From NCBI GenBank assembly GCA_018222605.1, contig JAAEZZ010000007.1, positions 160,522-224,521 on the forward strand: a stretch of DNA of 64,000 nucleotides, written 5' to 3'. The notes beneath the pieces are model-generated. The model was given only the letters and a program-made list of their open reading frames with translations. It was not told the DNA's origin and searched no databases. Numbering within the stretch: position 1 is the first letter of the stretch; each line of letters starts with the position of its first letter. Of this stretch, positions 1 to 8,304 are shown piece by piece. Source of the DNA: Alphaproteobacteria bacterium. Its GTDB lineage: Bacteria > Pseudomonadota > Alphaproteobacteria > Caulobacterales > Hyphomonadaceae. Made by a program: the position numbers and the translations under genes.

Positions 1-1161
1 AAACGAGATCAGCTTGTTGGGGCTGCGCGTGATGTCAAACGTGAAGGGATCGTCGAAAATCTCTTCGTCGCGATTGCCGGACGGGTAGCAGAGCAGCAGG
101 CTCTCCCCTTTGAGGATCTTGTGCCCGCGCATTTCATAATCGTCCTGAGCTGTACGCATGAAATGCTTCACCGGCGTCGTCCAGCGGATCGCCTCATCCA
201 CGGCGGTACGGGAGACGCCTTTCGGATCTTCCATCATCTTTTTCAGCTGATCCGGATTCTGCAGCATGCCGAGAATGCCGCCGCCTGTGGAGGCGCTGGT
301 CGTGTCATGGCCTGCCGCGGCGACGATGACATAATAGCTCATGGCTTCCAGCTGGCCGATCGGCTCGTCGTCCACTGTGCCATTGGCAATGACGGTAGAG
401 ACATCATCGCGCGGATTGGCGCGGCGGTCTGCCGTGATGTTGGTGAAGTACATGAAGAATTCGGCGAGCGTCGCATTGATCGAGGCCAGGCCCTTTTCTG
501 CATCCTTCTCTTGGGCGAGCGTCTTGTCGCGCATCAGATCTTCATCCTGTGCGCCGAAGATTTCCTGGGTCAGCTTCAGCATCATCGGCTCGTCGCTTTC
601 CGGGACGCCTAGGATCTGCATGATGACGCGCAGCGGATAGTAGAGGGCGATGTCGCGCTGGAAATCACACTCACCGCCAAGATCTTCCATCCGGTCGACA
701 TATTGCTTGGCAATGCTGCGGATGGCGTCTTCGCGTTTCTTCACATTCTGCGGCATGAACCATTCCTGGGTCAGGTGGCGCAGCTTGTAGTGCATCGGGT
801 CGTCCAGCTGCACGAGTGTCTTCAGCAGGTGCGGCCCGCCGGTCTGGGCGTAGACACCTGCTTCGGCTTTGGCATAGGACAGCATTTCCCGTTCGCCATT
901 GGTGAACAGCTTGTTCTGGCGACTGATTTCCATGATGTCGGCATGCTTGGTGAGGGCCCAGAACGGGCGGAAGCTTTCAGGCTCGCACCAGGCCAGCGGG
1001 TCCTCCGCGCGCAGGCGCGTAAAGGCCGTATCCAGCTGTTCCGGGTTTGCATACACTTCCGGAGAGACGATATCCTCGCAGGTCGCAGCCGCCGCTACGC
1101 TCATCGTCCGGCCCGGATCCTTCTTGGTCTCGGGCGGGGTGGCAAGGGCAGTGTCGGCCAT
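1..1161 (-). CDS. Cytochrome P450 (C-terminal part beyond window)
   Basis: Heme monooxygenase of the bacterial P450 superfamily. 387 codons are visible and the gene runs off the left edge. The I-helix oxygen-activation motif reads AGHDTTS, followed by the K-helix ExxR as EAIR. The Cys heme-ligand loop should lie just outside the window, so it cannot be checked. There is no signal peptide or membrane anchor, so it is probably a soluble class I enzyme needing a ferredoxin partner, and none is seen here. I chose the ATG at 1161 because GGAG lies 5-6 nt upstream; an in-frame ATG at 1173 is possible. It follows rluB on the same strand by a short gap. Substrate unknown. Confidence 0.9.
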   Translation of the reverse strand, partial: MADTALATPPETKKDPGRTMSVAAAATCEDIVSPEVYANPEQLDTAFTRLRAEDPLAWCEPESFRPFWALTKHADIMEISRQNKLFTNGEREMLSYAKAEAGVYAQTGGPHLLKTLVQLDDPMHYKLRHLTQEWFMPQNVKKREDAIRSIAKQYVDRMEDLGGECDFQRDIALYYPLRVIMQILGVPESDEPMMLKLTQEIFGAQDEDLMRDKTLAQEKDAEKGLASINATLAEFFMYFTNITADRRANPRDDVSTVIANGTVDDEPIGQLEAMSYYVIVAAAGHDTTSASTGGGILGMLQNPDQLKKMMEDPKGVSRTAVDEAIRWTTPVKHFMRTAQDDYEMRGHKILKGESLLLCYPSGNRDEEIFDDPFTFDITRSPNKLISF

Positions 1162-1184
1162 GATGCTCTCCATTCAGGGTAGTA

Positions 1185-2147
1185 TTATTTTTTTGGTTTT
1201 CGTTTCCTCGGATCAAGTCTAGCCGATGGCTTGCGCCTGCCAAGGCGTGACTTAACGGCACCTTTCCCCTCGGAAGGGGCGTTTTGGAGTGATTTTTTTG
1301 TAATGGGCGTCTCCAGAAGGTGCCCGATGGCCGCTTCCAGCAGCTCTGTCGGCACTTCCTCCACAGAACCGGGGCGCAGATCCTCCAGCACGAACGGCCC
1401 GTACTGAACGCGGATCAGGCGGTTCACCTGAAGGTCCAGCGACTCCAGGGCGCGGCGCACTTCCCGTTTCTTGCCTTCTGACAGGGTGACGGTCAGCCAG
1501 TTATTGGCCCCGGTTTCCCGATCCAAAACGGCCTTGATCGGCTTGTAGTCCACACCGTCCACGGTGATGCCTTTGGCCAGTTCCTGGATTTTCTCCGGCG
1601 TGACCGTGCCGTGCGCACGGACGCGGTATGTGCGCTCCAGCTCGTTCTTCGGCAGTTCCAGCGCGCGGGCAAGCGTACCGTCATTGGTCAGCAGCAGCAG
1701 GCCCTCGGTGGTCAGGTCCAGTCGGCCGACGGTGACAACGCGGGGCAGGGATTTGGGCAGTTCGTCAAAGACGGTGCGGCGGCCTTCGGGGTCATTCGTC
1801 GTGGTGATCAGGCCGGAGGGCTTGTGATAGCGCCACAGACGTGTCGCATCCGGGGCCTGAATGGTCTTGCGGCCAACGCGGATCAGCTCCTTGCCAGTCA
1901 CTTTGAAAGCAGGGGATGTGAGGCGCTGGCCATCCACGCTGACCTTGCCCTCCTCGATCATGCGCTCGATTTCGCGGCGGGAGGCAACGCCAGCCCGGGC
2001 AAGGTATTTCGCAATGCGTTCGCCTTCGCTCCAGTCCTTTTCGTCGGACAGCGTATTCGGTTTGTGGGCGGGTTTTGATCTGGGGCTTTGCTTGCGCGGG
2101 CCGGCAGGTTTCCGGCGCGGGCGGCCCGTCTCTCGACGCTCCGTCAT
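1185..2147 (-). CDS. rluB: 23S rRNA pseudouridine synthase, RluB family
   Basis: Cytoplasmic RNA-modifying enzyme of the RsuA/RluB/E/F family, 320 aa. An S4 RNA-binding domain lies around residues 40-90 (RIAKYLARAGVASRREIE). The catalytic domain follows with GRLDLTTEGLLLLTNDG, whose Asp is the expected nucleophile. A basic, low-complexity tail of about 40 residues ends the protein. By family it isomerises a uridine in the peptidyl-transferase region of 23S rRNA; the exact position is inferred from RluB. It lies 15 nt downstream of the DUF4345-like gene and just upstream of the P450 gene, all minus strand. No strong Shine-Dalgarno is visible. RluB versus RluE/RsuA rests on the long basic extensions. 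Confidence 0.9.
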   Translation of the reverse strand: MTERRETGRPRRKPAGPRKQSPRSKPAHKPNTLSDEKDWSEGERIAKYLARAGVASRREIERMIEEGKVSVDGQRLTSPAFKVTGKELIRVGRKTIQAPDATRLWRYHKPSGLITTTNDPEGRRTVFDELPKSLPRVVTVGRLDLTTEGLLLLTNDGTLARALELPKNELERTYRVRAHGTVTPEKIQELAKGITVDGVDYKPIKAVLDRETGANNWLTVTLSEGKKREVRRALESLDLQVNRLIRVQYGPFVLEDLRPGSVEEVPTELLEAAIGHLLETPITKKSLQNAPSEGKGAVKSRLGRRKPSARLDPRKRKPKK

Positions 2148-2162
2148 GGGATTTTCTTTCGG

Positions 2163-2591
2163 TTAGTTTGTCTGCAGGAGGAATTGCAGGAAGGGGGCCC
2201 CAATAGCAAGGCCGAGGATGAGTTCTGTGGGAATCCAGACCGGGATCATGCCGGGCTCCCGATTCTTGCGGGTATCCAGGATGAGGGACATTGTACGCCC
2301 GATGGCTGCGCCGATCCAGCCCGCGGCAAGCGGCAGCACGACGAGCGCCGTGGTCAGTTGATGCTCCCCATCCCAAAGATAGAGGACCAGAAGCGCCGTG
2401 ATCAGGTGGGCGAACAGGAAGACACCGCCATAGGTGGCGCGAAATTCCGAATACCCGCCGGGGCGCAGGGGGTCAGGGTCTTCGACAAGGCGGACGACCT
2501 TGCTGGCCCAGGCTGGGGAGAACAAGGCCCCAATCCCCATGACCGTGCCGCAGAACAATGCGATGACAGATATGATTTCGCCAAGATGCAT
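2163..2591 (-). CDS. Four-helix membrane protein, DUF4345-like
   Basis: Small integral membrane protein of 142 aa with about four hydrophobic segments (near residues 5-25, 52-72, 80-98 and 115-138). The conserved-looking centre GYSEFRATYGGVFLFAH resembles the DUF4345 family, whose function is unknown. The start at 2591 has GAGGG 7 nt upstream. It is the first gene of a short minus-strand run with rluB. No catalytic motif is visible and I make no functional claim. Confidence 0.75.
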   Translation of the reverse strand: MHLGEIISVIALFCGTVMGIGALFSPAWASKVVRLVEDPDPLRPGGYSEFRATYGGVFLFAHLITALLVLYLWDGEHQLTTALVVLPLAAGWIGAAIGRTMSLILDTRKNREPGMIPVWIPTELILGLAIGAPFLQFLLQTN

Positions 2592-2654
2592 CAGGGGTCC
2601 CTCTGGTTGCTGACCTCTAATCTAGAGCATCCTGCCCGGATGAACAGGGCTGGA

Positions 2655-3881
2655 CTAGCTGGCGCGGAGGATGTCGATTTCTTTGGCGATAGCCTGCGAC
2701 GGGCGGCCGAGCAGATAGCCTTGGCCCCGGCGCACGCCCAGCAGCTTCAGCGTTTGCAGTTCAGCCTGGGTCTCGATGCCCTCGGCAATGATCTGGGCGC
2801 TGGTTTCGCGGGTGTAGAACAGGAGCGCGCCAATCAGGGCGCGGCGGGCAAGATCGGAATCGACATTGCGCGTCAGGCTCATGTCGACCTTCACATAATC
2901 CGGGCTAAGCTGAACGATATGGCGCAGGGAGGAATGGCCCGCCCCGGCATCGTCCACGGCCAGACGCAAGCCGCGACGGCGCAGCGGGGAGAGAATTTTC
3001 ATGTACTGCTCATAGTCTTCAATCACCGCATGTTCTGTGAGTTCCAGAACGATGCGGGAGAGCGGCAGACGCGAAAACATGTCGACGAAGTGAGCGCTCA
3101 GCATGGTGGCGGGCGAGACGTTGACGGAGACATATTGCTCCGGGTCCAGTATGTCGATGGCGGAGACAGCCTCACGAATGGCGGCGAGTTCCAGCTCAAC
3201 AGCCAACCCGACGGACGCAGCTTCGTTGAACCAGACATCCGGTGTCCGGTAGGGCTCAGCCGAAAAACGGCACAGCGCTTCATAGCCGCAAGGATGCATG
3301 CCGCCGAGATCCACAATCGGCTGGTAGGCAATGGCGAAAGCGCCGGTCTCCAGCGTTTCCATGATGCGCGCGCGTTTCTCGCGCATCTGCATGCTCTGTT
3401 CCATATCAGATTGGATATGCTGAGCCGCCAGATTGACGAAAAGGCGCATGGTTTCCAGGTCGCGATGGTTAAGGCTGTGGTTCGGATACGGTCCGAAGCA
3501 ACAGAACATGCCATAGGGCTCGCCATTGCTGAGGTAGATCGGGATGCTGAGATGGGCGCCGATACGCAGTGTCTGGGTGATCGGCATGGAGCTGGCCGAC
3601 TGATACAGCGCCGTATTGGGGATCAGCTCTGGCAGCTTTCCGTCGAGAATGTTCAGGCAGTAAAGTTCGTCTGCGTCATAAATGTCGCCTTCCTTGATGA
3701 GGTGCGACAGTCCCGGAGCATCGACATAGCGGAAAACTGTGCGGCCATTCACGAATTCTGAGACATAGGCGACAGACATGCCGAGATGCTTGCGAATGGC
3801 GGAAAGCGACGACATGATGGTCTGGCGCGAGGAAGCGCTTTGCTGGTGCAGCATGGTCGTCGCGAATTCCATACTGGACAT
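2655..3881 (-). CDS. GAF-EAL cyclic-di-GMP phosphodiesterase
   Basis: Predicted cytoplasmic phosphodiesterase that hydrolyses c-di-GMP, 408 aa. The N-terminal half (about residues 15-155) looks like a GAF sensor domain; the C-terminal half is an EAL domain. The catalytic set appears complete: EAL as YEALCRF, an Asn in SVNVSP, Glu in ELTE, the metal-binding pair in VDDAGAG, Lys in VKVDM and Glu in IAEGIE. It is therefore probably active rather than a degenerate binder. The frame opens further up at a GTG (3902), but the ATG at 3881 has GGGAG 6 nt upstream and is preferred. It has no GGDEF partner and no membrane segment. The signal seen by the GAF domain is unknown. Confidence 0.92.
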   Translation of the reverse strand: MSSMEFATTMLHQQSASSRQTIMSSLSAIRKHLGMSVAYVSEFVNGRTVFRYVDAPGLSHLIKEGDIYDADELYCLNILDGKLPELIPNTALYQSASSMPITQTLRIGAHLSIPIYLSNGEPYGMFCCFGPYPNHSLNHRDLETMRLFVNLAAQHIQSDMEQSMQMREKRARIMETLETGAFAIAYQPIVDLGGMHPCGYEALCRFSAEPYRTPDVWFNEAASVGLAVELELAAIREAVSAIDILDPEQYVSVNVSPATMLSAHFVDMFSRLPLSRIVLELTEHAVIEDYEQYMKILSPLRRRGLRLAVDDAGAGHSSLRHIVQLSPDYVKVDMSLTRNVDSDLARRALIGALLFYTRETSAQIIAEGIETQAELQTLKLLGVRRGQGYLLGRPSQAIAKEIDILRAS

Positions 3882-4037
3882 TCCAGTCTCCCAGCCAGGC
3901 ACAAAGCCCAGAACAGGCTTTTGATGGTCCAGTTTATGGGCACCCGCTTAAGGCTTGGTTCAGCAAGTGTGCAGGAGATTTTCGCACACGTTTACGAGTT
4001 GCTAAGCATAAACTCCGTGTGCGCCAAGTAAAAGTAA

Positions 4038-4096
4038 GCCCGGCAGGCATTCCGGGATAGGGGATTATATCCGCAGAATGCCGGCCGGGCGGTTTT
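4038..4096. terminator. Hairpin terminator downstream of the M24 peptidase gene
   Basis: GCCCGGC-A-GGCATTC (4038-4052) pairs with GAATGCC-G-GCCGGGC (4076-4090), with one mismatch and a 23-nt loop. TTTT follows on the plus strand and a T-rich stretch on the minus strand. It sits 40 nt past the stop of the minus-strand gene ending at 4130. No gene is visible in the 248 bases between 3882 and 4129. Confidence 0.6.
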
Positions 4097-4129
4097 ATAC
4101 CCGTCTATTCAGAAGGGTATTGGGCGCTT

Positions 4130-5482
4130 TTAGTCTTCTCCCCCAATCAGGTGCAGGCGCGTTTGGCGTCCATCAATATAAGTGACGGTCTTGCCGTCGA
4201 AGAAGGCGTCTTCCTCGGTACGGAAGGTGATCTTCTGGCCACCCCATTCCGGCACGGCCTTCTCTGCATACAGCTCGATTGACCAGGCTGTGTTCGGGCG
4301 GATCAGATATTCGCCCTTGTCGGACGGGCCCTGATTGTCCCAGAAGCCTATGGATGAGCCGGCGCCGTGGCCATGATAGCCAATCGGGTGGCTGTAGATG
4401 CTGGGCACGAGACCTGCATCGAGTGCCTTCTTGCGGGCGCGGGCGAGCACTTCATTGCCGCTGAGGCCGACCTCGAAGGAAGAGGTGAGCGCATCCTGAA
4501 CGCCATTGCTGGCGCGCAGGCCGGCCTTCAGGCCTTCGGGGGCATCTGTTTCACCATCCTTCAGGACATAGCCGAGGTGCTGGGTATCAGTGTTGAGGCC
4601 CATATAGACGATGCCGAAATCGATCCAGAGCAGGTCACCTTTTTCGATCACCGCGTCGCCCATCAGTTCATCTTCTTCACCTTCGCGGAAGATGTGAACA
4701 GAGGTGTGGAACCACGGATCGAGGCCCAGATCGGAAATCTTCTGGCGCGTCCACCAGACAACATCGTCAGTTGTCGTCTCGCCCGGTGTGATGACTTTGG
4801 AAGAGAAGGCCTCGCCGATGATGCTATGCGCGGTGCGGACGATATCATCATAATAGTCCATCTCTGCCGGAATGCGGGTTTCCAGCCAGCCGATGGCCAG
4901 GTCGAATCCTGACACGACGCGCTGTTGGTATTTAGGGTCCAGAGCCTTGTAGAGATCCGTATACTGGCTGCTGGTTAGGCCGTCTGCGAAGGCATTCACG
5001 GAGGAGACGTTGACGGCGATCTTTTCCGGGTTGAGTTCGGCCACGAGTTCACCGAAGCGTTCCCACTGGTCGTCACCATCTTCCGGCACCCAGGCGGATT
5101 TGAAGAAGTCGCCAAGGTCATAGCGGCTGACGGTCAGGCGTTCCAGCGGCTGGCCTTCGCCCGGATCGTAAAAGACGAGGATGGTGCGGCGGCGGGCGCG
5201 CAGGCTGGTCGCGTTCAGCATCGTGCTGACGACCGGGTCTTCCATATATTCGCGGGCGACCAGCACCCACATGTCGATGCCATTCTCACGCATCAATTCC
5301 GGCACGACCGTGTCGAGGCGCTCTGCCAGCCATTCATCATGCATTTTGGCGCGCTCGCGCAGCGGCAGGATTTCCGGGGTGGCAGGCGACAGGCTGGCTT
5401 CGCCCTGGGCAGGCTCGTCTGCCATGGCGGGGGCACCGGCCAGCAGGGCAAGGCCTGCAATGCCATACATCAGTTTACGCAT
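4130..5482 (-). CDS. Exported M24 family metallopeptidase (Xaa-Pro type), Sec signal
   Basis: Predicted periplasmic dinuclear-metal peptidase of the creatinase/prolidase (M24) fold, 450 aa. The first 20 residues (MRKLMYGIAGLALLAG...AMA) form a Sec signal peptide. The five M24 metal ligands can be placed: two Asp in LLWIDFG and NTDTQ, His in YHGHGAG, Glu in SIELYAE and Glu in RTEED. The frame opens 62 codons further up, but the ATG at 5482 begins a proper signal peptide and has AAGGA about 8 nt upstream. It directly follows a second, Tat-exported M24 gene, which ends 20 nt upstream. Context suggests cleavage of proline-containing peptides imported by the nearby TonB receptor. The substrate is inferred. 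Confidence 0.88.
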   Translation of the reverse strand: MRKLMYGIAGLALLAGAPAMADEPAQGEASLSPATPEILPLRERAKMHDEWLAERLDTVVPELMRENGIDMWVLVAREYMEDPVVSTMLNATSLRARRRTILVFYDPGEGQPLERLTVSRYDLGDFFKSAWVPEDGDDQWERFGELVAELNPEKIAVNVSSVNAFADGLTSSQYTDLYKALDPKYQQRVVSGFDLAIGWLETRIPAEMDYYDDIVRTAHSIIGEAFSSKVITPGETTTDDVVWWTRQKISDLGLDPWFHTSVHIFREGEEDELMGDAVIEKGDLLWIDFGIVYMGLNTDTQHLGYVLKDGETDAPEGLKAGLRASNGVQDALTSSFEVGLSGNEVLARARKKALDAGLVPSIYSHPIGYHGHGAGSSIGFWDNQGPSDKGEYLIRPNTAWSIELYAEKAVPEWGGQKITFRTEEDAFFDGKTVTYIDGRQTRLHLIGGED

Positions 5483-5501
5483 AATAGGTTTCCTTGATTG
5501 T

Positions 5502-6770
5502 TCAGCCAAAGGGGGCGTCGAGAGAAGTGGGTGGTTGGGTGAAATATTTCGGGCCGGTGTCTGTGATGTAGAAACAGTCCTCGATCCGTACGCCGAATTC
5601 ACCGGGAATGTAGAGGCCGGGCTCATTTGAGAAGCACATGCCGGGGCGCAGGCGCGTTTTCTCGCCATGGACCAGGTTCACCGGCTCGTGAATGTCGAGG
5701 CCGATACCGTGCCCTGTGCGATGGGGCAGGCCGGGCGTAGCATAGCCGGGGCCATAGCCCATGCTTTCATAGAGGGCGCGCACGGCGTCATCCACCTTGC
5801 CCGCTTCAGCGCCCGGCTGGGCTGCGGCCATGGCGGCGGCCTGACCCTTGCAGACCTGCTGGAAAACCTCACGCTGGCGTTTGCTGGGCTCCCCAAAGAC
5901 GAGCGTGCGGGAAATGTCGGCATAATAGCCGTCCACCCGGCAGCCGCAGTCCATCAGGATGACAGAGCCTTCCTTGATGGTCTCGCGAATCTTGGAGCCA
6001 TGCGGCAGGGCGCTGCCTTCATTGATCTGTACACCGCCTGAGGGGGACTGCCCGTCAAAGCCTGAAATGGCGGCGCTCATCATCGCGAAGATGTCACTGC
6101 CATCCATGCCGACTTCGAACTTGCCGGATAGGCTGCGATAGGCCGCGTCGACAATATCTGCGGCCTCCTGCATCAGGGCGATTTCCGGCGCGGTCTTGAT
6201 CATGCGGCACGCCGTCACGATGGGTTCGGCCGAGACAAGTTGCAGCGATGGCGCGGCCTTGCGCAGGCCATTGACGGCGAAGAAGCGCACGGTGTCTTCA
6301 ATCGCCATCGGACGGTCGCCTAGCTTTTGCTCTGCCGCCCAGTCCGCCACGATCTGGTGCGGGTTCTGGTGTTCATTCCAGATGCGCACCTCTCCCGGAA
6401 CGACCAGCATCTCGCGGATCGAAGGCTCTTCAAATTCCGGGGTGACGATGCAGATCTCGCCTTCCGCAGGCAACAGCGCAGCGGTGAGGCGCTCACTGCG
6501 CCACCAATTGATGCCCGTGAAGTAGAAGAGGGAGGACCCTGCTTCCACCATCGCTGCGCCGATGCCGTTCTGGCGCATCAGCTGTTGCAGGCGGGCGAGG
6601 CGGTTCGCCCGCTCGGCTGGCGTAATGGGATCGGCCCGGCGAATGCCTGAGGCGTCTGGCTGTGTTTCGGCCGAGGCCCTGCCAGACAGCAAGCTGCCTG
6701 CCAAAGCCGTACCTGCGGCCGTTGCCATGAAGCCCCGGCGGCTGAGGCCTGTAAGCGATGGTGCAGGCAT
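5502..6770 (-). CDS. Exported M24 family metallopeptidase (Xaa-Pro type), Tat signal
   Basis: Second M24 peptidase, 422 aa, with a twin-arginine signal (SRRGFMATAAG) and an Ala-rich hydrophobic stretch ending near ASA, residue 34. Metal ligands are visible as Asp in LMDCGCRVDG and YYADISRT, His in RTGHGIG, Glu in SNEPGLY and Glu in VRIEDCF. It is probably a periplasmic dipeptidase or aminopeptidase folded and metallated before export. Its start overlaps the stop of the M20 gene by one base (TGATG), so the two are translationally coupled. It is only distantly similar to the Sec-exported M24 protein that follows. The substrate is not deducible. Confidence 0.9.
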   Translation of the reverse strand: MPAPSLTGLSRRGFMATAAGTALAGSLLSGRASAETQPDASGIRRADPITPAERANRLARLQQLMRQNGIGAAMVEAGSSLFYFTGINWWRSERLTAALLPAEGEICIVTPEFEEPSIREMLVVPGEVRIWNEHQNPHQIVADWAAEQKLGDRPMAIEDTVRFFAVNGLRKAAPSLQLVSAEPIVTACRMIKTAPEIALMQEAADIVDAAYRSLSGKFEVGMDGSDIFAMMSAAISGFDGQSPSGGVQINEGSALPHGSKIRETIKEGSVILMDCGCRVDGYYADISRTLVFGEPSKRQREVFQQVCKGQAAAMAAAQPGAEAGKVDDAVRALYESMGYGPGYATPGLPHRTGHGIGLDIHEPVNLVHGEKTRLRPGMCFSNEPGLYIPGEFGVRIEDCFYITDTGPKYFTQPPTSLDAPFG

Positions 6771-8215
6771 CAGCTGTCCCCTCCGGCGAGATCTTTCAGC
6801 AGGACCTCCCAGAAGATCAACTGATCGAAATAGCTGTCTAGCGGAAGACGTTCATCAATGCCATGGGCGCGATAATCGTCCGGCCGCACCAGGGTCAGCG
6901 CGCCAGCGCCATAGGTGGGGATACCGGCCGAACGATACTCGCGGCCATCGGTACCGCCGGAAGACATGGACGGCTTGACCGGTGCGCCGGGCTGCAGCGT
7001 GTGGACCGCATTCCGGATCGACGTGAACAGATCTTCGTTGATCGGAGAAACCGGGCTTTCCAGCGTATCGCCGACGACTTCAATGGTGATGTCTGGATTG
7101 CCAATGGCATTGGCCAGATCCTGCTGCACGCTGGCCACGCTTGTGCCGGGAAGGATACGGCAATTGACGGTCAGCTGTGCCTTCTGTGGCAGGGCGTTTT
7201 CGGCAGAGCCAGCAGACATCATGGTCGGTACGCATGTTGTCGCCAGGAAGTGCGCTTCCACGGGCGAGGCGTCAATGATCTTGCGCGCTGCTTCATCCGA
7301 CGGATCGGCGAGCAGGGCGGTCATGGCTTTTTCGAACTCGCCGCCTTCGGTTTCAGCGAGATCCTTCGCCATCTGGCGGGAAATGTCGTTGAAACCGATC
7401 GGGAATTGCAGGGCACGGATGGCCTCAATCGCATCTGCAATGTCAAACAGGGCGTTGTCTGCGCGCGGGGCGGAGCTGTGGCCGCCGCGATTGGTCGCCG
7501 TGATGTGAAAGGTGGCGTAGGTCTTCTCGGCGGACTGGATGGAATAGCTGGGATTCTTGCCCTCCGTATCGACAGAGCCGACGCCCGCATCAGAGTTCAG
7601 CGCATATTCGGCATCCTTCACCCAGGGGTGCGCCGTCAGCATGCGGGTGGTCTTCATGCCGGTTTCCTCGTCGCCCGAAAAGGCAATGACGAGATCCCGG
7701 TCAGGCACAAAGCCATCCTGCTTCAGACGGATGAATGTGCTGGTGAGCAGGGCCACACCGGCCTTGTTGTCGACCGAGCCGCGGGCATAGAGATAGCCAT
7801 CTTTCTCCACCGGCACATAGGGATCTGTTTGCCAGGTGTCGGCGGACGCGTCCACGACATCCATATGGGCAATCAGGGCAATGGGCGGCTTTGTGCTGCC
7901 AGCCTTGCCGGGATAGCGCACGACGAGACCAGCAACCGTTTCCCCATCAATATCCAGTGTAGGAATATCGATATTCTCTTCGCTGAAGCCGGCGGCTTTC
8001 AGCTTGTCTGCCAGTAGTTTGGCTTGTGTTTCGGTCTTTCCGTAGCCCTTGGCAGTGCGGATGCGGAGGATGTCTTCCAGCACGCTGCGGGCAAGGGTGA
8101 TGTCGCTGCTGTCTAGGGTGATGGCATCTTCCGCCGAAGCCGGAAGGGAGGCGGTCATGCCCATGGAGAGGGCGGCGATGCAGGCGACGGAAGCGAGGCG
8201 GGATGTAAGTTTCAT
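6770..8215 (-). CDS. Exported M20 family zinc peptidase
   Basis: Periplasmic M20 dipeptidase or carboxypeptidase, 481 aa, with a Sec signal peptide ending around ASA (residue 28). The di-zinc site can be read: His near residue 117 in AHMDVV, bridging Asp in GSVDNKAG, catalytic Glu and ligand Glu in SGDEETG, Asp in NSDAGVG and the C-terminal His in YRAHGIDE. The insert between them contains the usual dimerisation domain (GGHSSAP). AAGGA lies 7 nt before the start. It is the first of three coupled peptidase genes and probably shares a transcript with both M24 genes. Exact substrate unknown. Confidence 0.92.
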   Translation of the reverse strand: MKLTSRLASVACIAALSMGMTASLPASAEDAITLDSSDITLARSVLEDILRIRTAKGYGKTETQAKLLADKLKAAGFSEENIDIPTLDIDGETVAGLVVRYPGKAGSTKPPIALIAHMDVVDASADTWQTDPYVPVEKDGYLYARGSVDNKAGVALLTSTFIRLKQDGFVPDRDLVIAFSGDEETGMKTTRMLTAHPWVKDAEYALNSDAGVGSVDTEGKNPSYSIQSAEKTYATFHITATNRGGHSSAPRADNALFDIADAIEAIRALQFPIGFNDISRQMAKDLAETEGGEFEKAMTALLADPSDEAARKIIDASPVEAHFLATTCVPTMMSAGSAENALPQKAQLTVNCRILPGTSVASVQQDLANAIGNPDITIEVVGDTLESPVSPINEDLFTSIRNAVHTLQPGAPVKPSMSSGGTDGREYRSAGIPTYGAGALTLVRPDDYRAHGIDERLPLDSYFDQLIFWEVLLKDLAGGDS

Positions 8216-8253
8216 GTGAGCGTCCTTTGGTGGCCGGTCTCTTATAGAGGAAA

Positions 8254-8283
8254 TTCCCGGACCGCGGAGGTTCGGCCCGGGAA
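8254..8283 (-). terminator. Intergenic hairpin between hydrolase and peptidase genes
   Basis: TTCCCGG-A-CCG (8254-8264) pairs with CGG-C-CCGGGAA (8273-8283), with one mismatch and an 8-nt loop. On the minus strand it is followed by a modest TTTCCTC tract. It lies between the hydrolase stop (8305) and the M20 start (8215), so it could be a terminator or an attenuator dividing the cluster. Confidence 0.5.
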
Positions 8284-8304
8284 AACATGAGGATGTCAGG
8301 TGCG

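Noticed and set aside
2088..3761. 557-codon open frame on the plus strand opposite rluB, DUF4345-like and EAL genes
   Set aside because: It is antisense to three genes with clear family motifs and shows no motif of its own; long antisense frames are expected at this G+C.
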